The notes below the pieces were generated by a model. It was not told the DNA's origin. It searched no databases and worked only from the letters and a program-made list of their open reading frames with translations. DNA of 64,000 bases from Knoxdaviesia capensis (Eukaryota; Ascomycota; Sordariomycetes; Microascales; Gondwanamycetaceae): the NCBI GenBank assembly GCA_001510575.1, contig LNGK01000008.1, positions 1,872,340 through 1,936,339 on the forward strand. The letters run 5' to 3'. The position numbers and the translations under genes were made by a program. Position 1 is the first letter of the stretch. Each line of letters opens with the position of its first letter. This document shows positions 21,920 to 35,438 of this stretch, one piece after another.

Positions 21920-24900
21920 CTATAGGTTGATTAGGTCGACCTCCGAGAAATCCGGCGGACTGCGCCCATACAAGACGCGGAGCTTGTGATCCAACGCGGT
22001 GCCCATGTTGCTTGCTGAGAGATAGTTGCTGCTCTCGCGCATGTGCCGGACCTCGTCGTCACTGACGCCAATGTCGTCCCGCGGAAGCCACACGATGCGA
22101 CGACGGGCTCGCAGCGCGTAATGCTGGAAGGCGTAGCGCACAAGGGTATCACGCTCGTGGGGCGTCAAGTCTTCGATTTCGTCGTGGTATCCACTAAATA
22201 ACGCATCACCAATGGCCTTTTGCGCTTCCAGATCCTTGCGGCGGCGACGCTGGCGGTACAGAGCTGCCCGCTTATCCTTGCTGCTAGTACCGGCGGGCTC
22301 CGAGTGGCCGGCCAAACCAAAGGTTAGGGCACGACCGGAATCCTTTGCCCAAGTACCAATGGACTTCAGGTTGGACTTCTGTCCAGGTGAGCTGCCGATA
22401 TTCTTGAGCTCGATTCCCTCGCTATCGGCACTGGTTGGCTTCAGGGCGCTGAACTCATCGTCATCAGCATCGACCAGTCCCAGGCGACGATCCTGAGCCC
22501 GCTGGAAGGCTGCATCTCGGAGAACTGCCTCATCCTCATAAGTAATGGGTAGATATCGGAGAAGCGGCCCAAACGATTGGTTCAGGAGGATTTGGTAAAG
22601 CGCAGTCAAGGCTAGAACCACAAGCATCACGATACCGTGGGTGGTGCAAGCAGTATTTCCATCGGCATCGAAAACAATGAAGAAAAGACCGGCAAGGCAG
22701 AGCTCCATGACGTAAAGTCCAGTAAAGGTTTGGTTGATGGCACGGGGGTACAGCACACCACCGGTGTCGTTTTGCAACCGCGTGACATAGAGCATGCTAT
22801 AACGCTGTGCCACCCATAGAAGACTGAAAGTGATGATGGCGAAGAGGGAAATCAGGGGCGCGATGACGCAGTAAATGAGACCGATACAGGCGAAGTTGGT
22901 GTACACAGGGAAGAACGAGCCCCATTTCACCTCGCTGAGCTTTGTGTTGCGAGACCACTTCTCGCGAGCGGTGCTATCAAAGATACGTGCCACGACAAAC
23001 CAAGACAAGAGGGCACCCACTTGAAGAAGCGTTCCGGTACTGGTCGACAGAGCCTGAAGAATCATGTAACTGAAGAAATAGTTGGCAGACTTAGGCAGGT
23101 TTTCAGCCAGAATACTGAGCAAGAGGAGCGGAGACTCGCCAATTTCTCTTAGCCGGTTGAACATGATGTCAATAGTCGACGAGAAAAACGAAGCCACGGC
23201 AACGACGAGGAAGACTTGGACGAAGAGGAAAAAGAAGTAAGCCATCTGCACAAACTCAGCTTTCTGGCCTCCGGTCTTTGCGCCCTTGAAGCTAGCAAGG
23301 AAGTCGAAGATGATAGGCACGAGAATGAGCAGAAGGGTGAGCAAGAGGGCAGGCAGGACACCGACAAGACTCTTCGCAATAGCCTCGATCTTGTCGTTGG
23401 CGACCAAGAAGTTCAGCCACTCAAATTGGTTAACAAGACTGTCGAGCTGGGCTAGCGAGGCGGTGAAGGCAACGGGAATGGTCCAGAAAATAACCATGGC
23501 AGCAACGATGGCGAACACGATGACTGTCCGCGCCCATTCTTGCCACCAAGGAATGGCCATATTGCCCCAGATAACGTCTTTGGGAGAGATTTCCACGAAA
23601 CGAGGGGCCATGTGCTTGGGGATGTGGTGGATGGAGCTCTGGCACGCCATATGAGCAGCCACCTGATGGTTGAACTGGATAAACGCCGAATTCATCAGCG
23701 GGTAGCGTTCCGGATGCTTCTGGTCTTCCTCGATTTCCATGTTGAGACGGGCCAACTCAGCGCGGCACCAGTAGATGGTATCGACCTTCTTGTTAAGAAG
23801 AGGCAGTCCAGGAAGCCAGCCAGGAGTCCAAGAAAAGTTCGCCAGGCGATGCGTAGGGCGGTCCTTCTTGCGCAGATACTTGGACCAGGCGCCGTTCTCG
23901 TCGTCATGACCGTTAGCATCACTGGCATGACCCGACTTCCAGATTTCGGGGTAATCAATGGGGTCGATTTTGTCAGAGACAAGCTTCAGAGATAGCAGAA
24001 TTGACCAGAACCACGATTGGTCGCGCTTCCGAGATCTGAGCTGTTCTTCGGGGTCATCGGCAGTCTGGGGAACCGGAGAGGCATAGCCACCCGAGGGAGG
24101 CTTCCAGAACTGCCACCACTTCGTCTGTTTCTGGTTATACATATCGTCTATGTTGGTTTGGCGCCGCACAGTATTGACGAATACTGCTGGCTCGCCTCCT
24201 CGAATTTTGGTGGTGGAGTTCTGCGACATGGCTGATTGACTGCGTTGCGTGTCATCGTCCATGGAAACAACCTGGACCCGGCGATCAGGCTGGTACGAGT
24301 TGTCATCGATGGGGGACATGGGAATGGCGGTAAAGCCATTGGTGGTTTCGAGGGTACTGTCGATTCCTCCAACACTTCTCTTGATACCATGACCGGCCTT
24401 TCCAGCCCCACCAGCGATGCCCTGGCCGGCTTTGCCAAGAGTTGAGGTGATACCGTGGCCTACCACCTTGGTAAAGCCACCAATGGTGTTTCCGATTCCG
24501 CGCGAGTCAGGGCGAGATTCACCCTCAACGATATCGGCAATGCCCGGGGCGGGGTCCTCCTGGCTGGCTTCGGCTCTTCGCTGAGCCTCTTCATCCTCAC
24601 GCTGCTGACGAAGGGCCAATTCCTCTTTGGTAGGTTCTTGACCCCGGTTTTCGCGACGTCTAGCCTTCTCGTCCTTTCGCTGTTGAGCAGCGTGGCGCTT
24701 CTTTGCGGCCTTGATCAGGTCGGTTTCAGCCATTTCCAGTCGGGAGTGAATGGAATCACGCCGATTGATCTTGTCAAGAAGAAGAGTGAGGTCGCGATTG
24801 AGCCAGATGTTGCGAATGCCACCGGGGAAAACATCGAAAAGGCCGCGCAGAGCCTCAACGGTCAGCCACTTGGACGGAATCGAGTTGACAAGAATGGTGG

Positions 24901-25737
24901 TGGCCGAAGCTTGCAGGCGGTGCTCGGCGCTGGTGAGGTAGTCCTGGCGAACTTTGATGTAGACGCGCAGCTCAAAAAAGAACACGGTGCACACCCAGAT
25001 AACGACGAGGATGGCCAGGACCAGGTGGGCAGTGTACCGGTCAGTGTTCGTCGATTTCACATTACCCCAGGCAAGAGTATCGAGGCCGGTAACGGATTCT
25101 GTAACGTTGGCGCCAGAGCCGGTGCCATCTGTTGGTTGCTCCACATCAGCCAGGCTGCGGCCTTTGCCGTCGACATAGTTGAGAGGGACGAGAATCGGGA
25201 GGACAACGGTAGCAATGGGGACGAAAATGACGAGAAGCGTTTTCAGGTATCGGAGGAAAAAGTAGGCGTCGAGCCCGCATTTGTTGATGATTTCACGATC
25301 CTCAAAATCCATCAAGCGGTAGATTAGGCCGAGCGGCGATCGTGGGGGAGAATCGGTGCGTTCGCGGTTAGGAACTAGGTAGGTTTTAGGCTTGCTATAG
25401 CACAGAAAATAAGGTGGCATTAGAGTTAGCCGGCTACGCAGAATGCAGGAGTGAGACCAGCCAGTGGGAGTGTTGTGTAGTGTCGTGTAACTTACAAAAT
25501 TCTGGCGAGCTTATTCCGAAGCAACAAGAAAATTCCCAGTTGGACGCCAAAAATCACCAACGAGACGACCAGTGCCGTAAGAAAAGCATTCAGACTGATA
25601 CCCTCGAACTTTTTGGCATCATCGGCGTCATCTCGTGACGATAATGACCGGGTCAGCTCCATGGCCCGTGGCAGAACCGGAGGGAGCTTGAGGAGGACAG
25701 CGGCGAGGCTGTCCTCGACATCTAAGCCCAACCGCAT
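21920..25737 (-). CDS. CSC1/OSCA/TMEM63-type cation channel (DUF221)
   Basis: Two exons, 25737-25496 and 25394-21920, give 1238 residues; the join restores IFKPKTYLVPNR. Exon 1 has the first hydrophobic helix (FLTALVVSLVIFGVQLGIFL). Next come two more N-terminal helices and a large cytosolic region with the RRM-like PHM7_cyt segment (TILVNSIPSKWLTVEAL, later AFIQFNHQVAAHMAC and WGNMAIPWWQEWAR). A block of about seven to eight helices forms the conserved channel core, with an extracellular PHM7_ext-type tail after LRYLPITYEDEA. Homologues (yeast Csc1, Rsn1, Phm7; plant OSCA; animal TMEM63) are osmo- or mechanosensitive calcium-permeable channels, mostly at the plasma membrane. It carries a long Glu/Arg-rich, Gly-rich insert within the cytosolic loop. 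The first ATG in frame gives MRLGLDVED. A good acceptor just upstream (about 25761) suggests a 5' UTR intron. Confidence 0.93.
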
Positions 25738-26640
25738 GGCAGGCAAAGCTGGCGGGGGACCTGGGGAGAAGAACAGGAGTAATCAGAGGGTTATTGTGGG
25801 AGAGAGAAAGGACGACGAGGTGGGATAATCTGGAGAGAGAACAAACAGCACGCAGGGCAGAAAGATGAAGGCCAGCCACTCAATATCAAAATATGGACGT
25901 CTAGACAGACGGACAACAGAAATCCAAGAAGAGAGGGAAAGAAAGAAGAAGAGGAAAAGGCGCAAGGACTCAGAGATCCAGATATATCGGTGGATAGATG
26001 TGGAGAGAGATGCTTGAAAAGGGCTAGTGGTAAAACAAGTACAATATATGGCAAAAGATTTGGCGATGATTGGAGAACAAACAGCGGCTTGGCTCAGATA
26101 GACACTTAGACGAGACAAGGGGCGGGAAAAACAGCGGCAAAACGAACGGAGGCGACCAAAAGAAACAAAAATGTGAGAGAGACGGTGAGTACCAGACAAA
26201 GAGAGAGAGAGAGAGAGTGTGTGTGTGTGTCAGAGAGACAGACAGTCAGACGTCAGACTGGATAGAAGATCCACGACAGTCACAAAGAAGTTGAAGGAGG
26301 AGGACGAGGACGAAGAGCAAGAAGAGGAGGGAAACTGTGAGACGACAGACCCTCCTAAAAAGCCACCGATACGAATGGAACAAAGGAAAACCTGAAGGGT
26401 GCATGTGGATCTCACAGTGCGCGTCGTTACATGCAGTGTATCTTGATAAGTCGTGAACAGAGCGTGCTGAAACAAAAACCCAGCCTCGCTGTCCAAACCA
26501 GGGGTCTTGAGGTATCGGCGATATGGCTCTCGCAGCCAAGTTGTACTTCGCGGGTGGGTCGCTTTGGCGCGATATAAGATCTGGTTTACGGCCTTGCAAG
26601 TATAAATGGACTAAAAGCCGGCTTGAAGAAGCGAAAACAC
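25738..26640 (-). promoter_or_regulatory. upstream region of the channel gene
   Basis: Holds the probable 5' leader, with a splice-acceptor-like site (pyrimidine tract, CCCCAG) at about 25761-25764 on the minus strand and a GA/GT microsatellite near 26200-26231. No coding signal. Confidence 0.4.
26199..26231. repeat. compound (GA)n(GT)n microsatellite
   Basis: About nine GA units run directly into about six GT units. Confidence 0.85.
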
Positions 26641-29600
26641 AGGGATGTGACGATATCAAAAGAGGGACAGGTCAATAGACGGAGGAGGGCGCGGATCCAA
26701 GAATATATGCGTGGATATTCCGTATTGGAGATTTATAGGGAAATCTGGGGGCACAGCAGGAAAAAAAAGAACGGGAAATGCGAAAAAACGAACTGTGATG
26801 GAGATCGGCCACCAAAAGGTTGGAGTAAGGGCGGATTTGTCTTGTCCCTCGCCACCAGATTCAAAGATAAGAAGAGGAGGGGGGAAAAAGGAAGAAAAAA
26901 GAGATCACGAAGAGATGTCCCTAAACAGAACAAGTGATCTTCGATAGATGCATAAGTGTGCGCATCAGAGTTGCACCTTCCTGCCCCCTTTCGGAGACGG
27001 CGTTCCTGCCTTTGCACATATACCTACTCCAGATATTACGTGTGCTTGCATTGCACACAGGTACCGACCGTACTTGCCAACTCTGACTGCTCGTTCCCTC
27101 CTTCCTTCTCGGGGTTTTCTATGTCTCTGCTCTCCTATTGTGGACCCTAAGATCTTCACAGGGGCTGTTTTGAGTCAGGCTATGGCGCTTAATATGATTG
27201 GTGAAGAATAGGCCTCCCACGGCAGAGCGGCATACACGACCCTGAAAAAAAACTTCTTAGGCGTCAGGGCCGCCTATGGAATCTCTAGAGACGATAAATG
27301 GGGCCTAGAGGCGCCTATGAAATGCGCCGTTAAAAGCCATCCAACGATGTGCCTGAGCCGCTGAATAGCCTGCTCCACTTTAACCCGGAGGCCTATTCCG
27401 GCTTCTCGGCACTACCTCCGCATTTCGTTTCTACTGTATTTGGCTCTGAGTTTCCGTAGGCTTGTTTAAGCGACGCCGTTGCTGGCTTTAGCGACTAAAC
27501 ACGTCTGTATTCCGGGAGAAGCATCTTCTACGCTCTGATAGCGCTTTCAACGCCCATATCAGCTCAATATCCTCCGCTGGAGCCTGTACCACTGCTTGCC
27601 ACACGATAAAACACGTGGAGCCTGTAGTTCGCTGGGTACCATTTTTGGCACTGTCTTTTAGACCAGCTGGGAATTATTCAAAGTCGAAGTCGTCGTGGCC
27701 CTTTGCATTAGCCGCATTTTCAGCAGTGGTCACCCTTCGCAGGTGATGGATTTTTGCTGTCATATCATCTCCAGTTTTGTCGTCATTTTGACGATGGCCT
27801 ACGTTTCGAAGAGGGCTAGCGAGTTCAAACGATCCTCCCCCNCCCCCCCAAAGAAAAAAAAAACTTCCCGCATCTGGCGTTTAAACGTTCGAGGGGGATG
27901 TTTTTTTTCTATTAAAAAAAATCAATTGGGATCACAAAGTACAGAACACGTGCCCTCCTCCGCATCAAATCCTCGTGTCTTTGATGTATTGGAATTCTGC
28001 GACACCAACAGAGCAAAGGTTATTTCCAGCTGGTATTCCCATTCGCTACAACCCGGAGCGTGACGAGGGCCATTTTACGCTTCGCGTCATCTTTAGGGAG
28101 TCATCAACCATGAATAATATCCAAAGCGTGAATCATGGCTGGCGCAACTTTGATTCGCGTGGTTCAGGCGGGTATAAGAAGAGCTTCAAATACCTTCTTC
28201 CGCCCTGATACGTATAATTCTAGAGCCTTTTTTGTTCGGGGAACTAATTTCATCGTCGCCTATACTAGAAACGCCGTATGGCTGTTACCAGTACCAAGTC
28301 TATAGGCGCCATCGCTCAGCAACGGCCAGGATTCCTCCTTACTAGATGTTCTCGTCCATGTGCAACAAAGACCGGCTCTTGCAGCGACTGGCAAAGACGT
28401 ACTCCGGCGCCTGTCAGCCATCTCCACTGGCGTCGGCTTGGGCCGTTGTCTTGGTATGCTGGCCGGACCGGGACTGGATCCTGCCTATGTCCTTCTGCTG
28501 TTCCCCGGTCCGGAGTGCCTGTGCGGCATCTCCAACCAATTGGCTCAAAGCAGACCAGCGAACAACTTATCCTGAGCCCCAACGACCTGGAAACAGTCCT
28601 GCTATGCGGTCAATCCGCGAGAGGGCAGTCAGTCTCGCTCATAGAGAGTCAGATGTCCATGTTCGTGCGGCGGCCGCAGTTTTCTTGCTTCCATATCTGC
28701 GGCTCTCTGCAATGCGAGAAGTCTGGACCAGATCGTGATGCTGCCGGGAGAAACGATGATTACGGCAAGCATGCTCTTTCAGCTCCTGGAATTGCCTCGT
28801 TCAGCACATCTGACCCCAGACTTTCTTGTTTCCCTTGACTAACTAACGTTCACGATACCCCCATGTTTGGCGGGAATTACTATTGGAGTCGCCTTTGATG
28901 CCGGCGCTCTGTGTCTCCATTGACGGAGAAACATTTCCTAGGAGGAAAAAGGTTCCTGAAAACACCAGCGTTGAGATCTCGCACACAAGATGTGTGGTGT
29001 TTGAATTCGCTTGTGCGGCGACAAGGGAAGCACTTGAACATTCAGTGCCTCATATGTAGATAGGGTTGGCGGCCAGAGATACGGCATTATTCGGGAGTTC
29101 TGTCACATCTGTTCTCGCGATCGCCCGGCCTAAACCGGTCAAGCGATCGCTGCCAAGCCAGCATAGTAGACCAACAGAGAAAGTAAATCAGTGCTGAGAC
29201 TTTCTGGAACATAGTTCATGCAGTACAAACCAAGCTGAAGTGACCTGCTGCCCTGGGTGGTGATCGCCATAGAGCTAAGACGGCGGTTCTCATGGATCGG
29301 CATGTCTAGCATGCTGGTTCGACGGCGAGTTCACAATCGCACACTCACATCTGGAACACTTGCCTCGCTCTGTGTCTTGTTGGTTAGCCACCGAATCCTT
29401 CCAAAAGGCCCCTCCAGGTGAAAGACATGCGATCGTCACACCTTCAGCTGCAAAAGATGAAAGCTGGAACGACGACTGACCCTGTAGTGCCTGTTGTGGG
29501 TTCGATGTGATATGAGGCTAAATTCTCTGTTAACCCATTGTTTTAGACTTCATTTCCAATACCTCTCTCGGCTCGTGATCCGGCCTATTGAGGTGTCTAA

Positions 29601-30950
29601 GCTTTAGGCGAGAGAATGACTCGCGGCTCCTGGATACTGGTCACTGATCCCATCACTAAGCCCATCAACCGGGTCGGCCAAGTAAGTAACCGTGGAGCCG
29701 TAGAACCACGGGTAGGAACGTCGGTGCTACTAAGAGTTATCAAGTGATTATATTTGTGTATTGGAATTGGATTCCAAGGCTATAGAGGTCCAGGGAGAAG
29801 ACTATCCACAAACAGTGCGAACAACTCGCTTTCTTGATGATGCAGCAAACAGAAGGTGAAGACATCGTTCTCCCATCAACATTGGGATCAGACGGCTGCA
29901 AAAAAACAAAAGGCCAGCCCGGGAGTGTACAAATAGCCTTCAGTTCACCCTGGATATATGGATGATTGCACTTTTTGTTGTAATGCTAACACACCCAGCT
30001 GCGCAAGGGAAGAATCCATGTGGGTGGAATCGTGTTACCAGCTTCAAGTTAGCCAAATAGCCCAACGACAGTGACAAGGATGACGTCGAATGTGATCTTC
30101 GCCTTCGATCTGGGATCTAAAATAAATAATTGGGAAAATGCCATGCACGATAACGACATCGAGAAAGGCATTATGGCTTGAAACTGTCGCGGGGGGGAAA
30201 GATAGAGATCCGCCTTTCGTAAAAAGGAAGCTATCTTTTCAGGCCCACTGCCCAAGAGAGCCGCCCACGCGAGCGCTCGAATGTCATGAATGTACTGAGC
30301 AGGTACCCTCATAGGAGTTTTGGTGTGAGATCTACCAAAGTGTGGCATAATCTGGTCCCACCATTCCGGAGGATATCTAAACGCTGAGAGATATCAAGAA
30401 TAACAGTTGCTATCTGTTAGCTTCATAACACCGCGGCCTAGCAGATTCTTGAAAGGCTGAATAGCTCACTTGAACAATCGAGTGTCGATCTCATGAAGGT
30501 TGGAATGGCGGAGACCAAGGAAAGGTTTAGCACAGCAGAATTCATGGAGTATAGGGCTCCTTACAAAGTTCTCACTAGGTGTCTCCGGATCTGATCTGGG
30601 GTAAAAGAGCACATGATATCAGATGTAAACCAGAGAGTGATCGGGGAGAAAACTCCGATAGGGGGTGAATCACGACCTCTTCCCCCTCAATCTCGCCGGT
30701 CTTCTTCTCCCCACAATTCATCTTCCTTTCATCCTCTTTTTCCTCCTCTCTCTCATCACCATCTCTTTCAACCAATGCCATCTTCATCACAGCCTCTTCA
30801 TTTCCAATCAGCCTTTCAATTGCTGCCTCTTCCACGACCCTCTGAATCGCCTTTTCTAGTACCCATATCACGACAGTGGTCTTCCTCCTCTGCATGTGTG
30901 ACACTTTCCAGGGTCAGGACTGTTTTCAGATGCTAGCTTTGCCGTCTATT

Positions 30951-31266
30951 CTGGAGAACAGTCATCACGTATACCCATGCGGCACTTGAGACTCAAGACG
31001 AAATCCAACCCGCTATTGAGTTGCTGCCAGGTGCGGTAAAAGACAAGCAGTGTCAAGATTGCTTATCTCGCCCTTCTAGAGTTCAGAACCTCCGTGAACT
31101 CCAGGACTTCCACAGTAAGAAACTCAGTGAGCTTCGTAAGGAGCTGCAGAAAGTCAAGGCCTGTCTCGCAGGGCCGGATCCCACCAACCGGTCGACCGCA
31201 GGCCGGCCCATCGCCGACCCTCCCACCGCCGGTCCGCATGCTACAGTAAGCTCGCCGCCGACCTAG
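30951..31266 (+). pseudogene. orphan coiled-coil-like ORF, probably a relic
   Basis: An open stretch of about 100 codons within the decayed island. It contains CQDC, then a charged heptad-like helix (RELQDFHSKKLSELRKELQK), then a Pro/Ala/Thr-rich end before a stop. No convincing start codon, donor or partner exon is visible, and I recognise no family. It may be an exon remnant. Confidence 0.2.
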
Positions 31267-34110
31267 CCGCCCCCACCGCAAATCCTAGGGCTTAATGGCC
31301 TGGCTCTTCCAGGCACTGCCGATAGAGGGGATTTGCCTGGTCCTAGCGGTTGTCTCGGTACTCAGCCTCTTCATCCGCTGTTTGTGGTGCTTTGTTCAGA
31401 AAGAACCTGCTAGGGGAATCAGACTTGAGGCACATCTATTCAGCCTTCAACAAAACGATACAGGAAGCACGGCTAAATATCAGCAACGGCCTGTTCTCAC
31501 CAGCAATCTTAACATCCACCAACTCGCCGCTTCAGGGACTCGGCCACAGAAAGCCGTATAGTGTTCCCTTGGAGGCTTCTCGTTGGGTTCGATATACTCA
31601 AACCGCACAGAGAGTCATCGGGTTCACGATAAGAAACATACCTGGGTGTTACCCTTGAGGGGAGTTATGTGAGTTCCTCTATCGCCTGACTTCAGAGCAG
31701 CAATCTCTAACGGCAGACGCGCGGCATTTAGGCGACCAGACGCCCCATTTAAGGGCAAAACTGGGCATAACAAGAAAGGAGCTGGCTCATTCATTCACCA
31801 GACAAGCAATACGGTCTGAACGACTCCCCAAGTTGTTGTCGTGATAGCCACTGTTGTTGTCGCTGGAGCTGTGACGATTGACTCCCAGATTGGTACGCCT
31901 GCCATGGAAATAGGGCCACAATCCACATAGCGTTTGGGGGTCCGGGCCAACGGCCCTGTCTTGTTCCATTTGTTAATAGTTGGCACTTTCAGCTTCTGGC
32001 CGTGGATAATCCGGGTTGACATGTACCGGCCGGATTGCAGGAGTTATGAGGGAGACCGGGGCCTGTGGAAGAGGTGGCTCAGAGCGCACCAACTGTTCCC
32101 GGCTGAGTTCCGGGATCCAGACTCATCACTCGCTTGTTTGCACAGGAAAGCTCAAAACTCTTCAGGAATCGAACGAATTCTGGGGTTAGGATGCCAAACT
32201 CGAGCGGCCCAATAAAAGTAGAAGGAAGAAAACATCAAAGGAATAAGAATCAAATTAAAGGCCAACAATTCCAACCAGAAAGTCAGTCAGCACGGTAAGA
32301 TTTTGCCTCGCCGTTGTCGACTGCCATTCAGTCGATGGTCTACCGTGTCGTCCAACAATTGCCGAGAATGGGGCAAATGGGGTCAAGAGAGGGGCGGGCC
32401 TTAAAAAAAATCCCCAAAAATCACGGCCAAGAGGGACTTCCATGCAGGTCAAAAGTGCTAGTTAGTTCATTATGGTGAAGCCGACTATAGTTTGGGGTGG
32501 GTGATGCAGAAAGACAGATCAAGAACTGTTGAGATACAGAGCCTCTCGATTTCTTGTGTGAGTGTGTGTGTGCGCATATATTGACGGGCTCCAGATTGGG
32601 GAATGAGAACCCTCACCGATATCAGAGTATTTTTGTCTTCTCTATTTTTTGGGAGGGATTTACCGCGAGAACTACTCTGTGTGGGTGCACCCAGAGTCGC
32701 TGCGATACACCCTCCCCATGAGGAGCATTTCTGGTCCGGACCCGGTCGACTGATATCCAGCAGCGAGCGCCGAGCATAAAAGCACGACCTGAACCGTAAT
32801 ATCGGCAGTTGAAGTGGCGTGTCCCAACATCACCGCCCAAACCGGTGGCAGTCGAAAAGCGGTAGACGCGGGGGAACAAAGCCACCCAAGCCGCCATAGC
32901 CCGGGATTTCTGTTTAGCGTTGTGTTCAGCAACTGCCAGGTCTTCTTCCGTGCTCTCTTAAAAAAGAGTCTTGGGGGGGCTTAAGTCATTCTCCAGAACA
33001 GGCCACACCATAGATTAGTTTGGCCGCTCGTGTAAATCAAACTAACAATGCACGTGCCAGCTGTCGGTAAGCCAGTGACTAGTTGTCCATCCAGGTCTTG
33101 CATGCACGGAGAATGTGCCGTCCCGCCTGGAGGTTGGATTCGGCCGTTGACGCTTCCTGTGGGCATGGGTTAATATGGCCAGACAGCACCTCGGCTAGAC
33201 GCCGCCAGACAAAATCTATCGACAGCCAAACCCTCTTCTCTCTCGAATCAAGACAAACAAGCCAACGACCAGCAAAAGCCCACCCACACCCACATCAGAC
33301 GACAACCAGCCAACGCTGCGTGCATATACGCAGATGCGGCAAGAGGATCCGTGTGTGTAACACAGGATGGGCTTATCTCCTGCTTTTCACGTTCTATAAA
33401 CCCGTCGCTGGGAGAAACGGGCAGATGTGATGGGGCGGAATGCCCACGTATCAAAGAAAGACACTGAGAGTGAGGGAGAGAGAGATAGAGAGAGAGCGCG
33501 CGGATGATTCAATCCGGCCGTACTACGACGGTCTCCGGTACCTGTGCGTCGGTTTGTCTCCCTGGTTTCGCTGGCAGGGTGTGGGAGGTGTTGGAAGTGT
33601 GTCAGAGATTCTGGATGGTGTGTAACTCCGGCCTGTACGTCCAACTTCGGCACGTCGTCCTCCACACTGAGAGAGAGTTTGACAGGCTGCCCCCTCTTGT
33701 CCTTCCCCTCTTCGCTCTCTTCTGTAGCGTGGGGCCGGAGGTGGAATCTAGCCCGAAAATGAGAGCTTTAGAACATGCCGGGGACATTCCCAGCGGCAAC
33801 CGGACGAAAAAGAGGAGGCTCCGCCCTCTCTCGTCTGTGTAGGCCTTGGAGGGGGGAAACAAGACGGATATGCGCCGGACTAGGGGCAGCCATTCCAGGG
33901 CCCTTTGGGTCTGGGTGGACCACGTATGGGGACTCACTTGGAAAACTCCTCCGCAAGCAGTGAAGCAAGTGCCAGCTGAACCGCCCGAACACTTGTATGG
34001 CCGGCGGTGCCACGGGAATTTCAAGCCGTTACACCAAGGTCACCACCACCACCCAAGAGAAGTTGAACAAAGTCAAGCACCACACAAACGCTCTCCAAAC
34101 TCCCTCTTGG

Positions 34111-34144
34111 CCTCTCTCTCTCTCTCTCTCTCGCTCTCTCTCTT
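34111..34144. repeat. (CT)n microsatellite
   Basis: About sixteen CT units with one CG interruption. Confidence 0.9.
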
Positions 34145-34340
34145 TGTGCCCCGTTTGCTGCATATCGCGTACAATGCAATATATCTGAGATTTTCATCTA
34201 GCCGCACTTGCCCGTAGTTTGACCCCCGTTTTTTTCTGTACGCGGTACCCTAAACCCTCATGTGAGCGAGCCGCCTTGATTGCTCGTTCCTTCCTCAATG
34301 CATTGCCGGGTCTGGCGACGGCTCGTTTCGTGGGCCCCTC

Positions 34341-35438
34341 AAAAAATAAAGCTTGATAGAAATTGGAAGGAAATAATATTGAACGCTCTTTCTCCTCAAT
34401 TCAAATCTTAATAATGGACACATTACACAGGAAAATAGCACGATTTGCTAAAAGTGGTTCTCGGGATATATTTCGCTCCTTTTTCTTTCTTCCTCCTCTT
34501 CTTATTCTCCTCCCTTCTCCTCATCTTCTGAATCTCTCTCGGTGTTGTGATTTGTGCTTCTCCGCCCACCCGGTCTCGACTTGTCTTTTAAACATCTTCT
34601 ACTCGATATCCCGTGAAAGCTTGTTCTGCTTGATTCGTTCTCCTCTTGCTCTTTCGCCCTCTCATCCTCATCCACGGGCTCTCTTAAACATTTACCGGCC
34701 GCTCGCTAATATCCAGGCATCCTGGAATTCGCCTTCACTCGCCATTCTTAATCTCTTGTACGTACTGTGCATCCATAATATATGCAATCAACTTATACCG
34801 TTTCTCCTCCTACTCCACACCCAAATCTCTCAAGCCTTACATCAATCTCCAATTCCCCTCTTCTTTTTCCTGTTCTCTCTTTTCCCCTTAGCTCTCCCTC
34901 TCCAATTCTCTTCACGCTATCTCTAATTCCGCTCGGCGTCGTTTATTTCTTCCAAGGACGAAGCTTCGCTTGCATCTCCCCTCCCCATATTCGGTCACTA
35001 TATATAGCTCGTGGCTGCATATTCTCCTCTGCCCTTGTTATCCCCTAATATCACATGAACCCAATCTCGCCTTGTCCCGACACATTAACACGGTTACGTT
35101 GACTGTCAATATACACAATCTCAACGTATAATTCGACGTACGCCCAGACTTGTTCTCTCCACACTCCGTGCCATTTCCTACTTGCTTTGTTTCGTTCTTT
35201 CGCAACCCCCACAAGACCCTAACCATCCAACCATAACCCTAATACAGACTTACACCTCGGTCTTCATATCTAGAACCGAACTACCGAAGCTTCGATATAT
35301 ACCAGCGAACCGTCTCTGCTCTAGCTTTTTTTTGTTGTCAATTCCCACTAAGCGATCTCTTCACCTGCTATTTGATACGGTCGACCGTCGTCCATTCCCT
35401 TCTTCGGTTATTCACGTACCACATCATTTCCGTTCAAC
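34341..35438 (+). promoter_or_regulatory. upstream region and CT-rich leader of the FAD monooxygenase
   Basis: From about 34475 to 35040 the + strand is strongly pyrimidine-rich, like the tract upstream of the Zn2Cys6 gene, and is probably core promoter or leader. Telobox-like words occur at 35216-35242, and one more at 34246 just outside. The long open frame at 34363-34926 follows the pyrimidine bias and is not supported as a gene. Confidence 0.4.

Larger units (their letters stand above)
26641..34340. other. 7.7-kb gene-poor island with decayed coding-like pieces
   Basis: No intact gene can be read. Stop codons interrupt every frame, and between about 28840 and 30050 there is no open frame of 60 codons on either strand. 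Several pieces still look protein-like: 28278-28838 (+), 30049-30348 (-), 30951-31264 (+, with a charged helical stretch LRELQDFHSKKLSELRKEL) and 31295-31658 (+). One small reading at 29618-29683, starting MTRGSWILVTDPITKPINR, even ends at a GTAAGT donor. I cannot tie any of them to a family. A lone N occurs at 27842 next to a C run. It may be a relic of transposons, of a lost accessory cluster, or of a duplicated gene. Confidence 0.4.

Noticed and set aside
24455..25327. 290-codon + ORF opposite the channel gene
   Set aside because: Shadow of the channel's large conserved exon; no family features.
34363..34926. 187-codon + ORF upstream of the monooxygenase
   Set aside because: Follows a CT-rich tract, giving Leu/Ser/Phe/Pro bias; more likely a leader.
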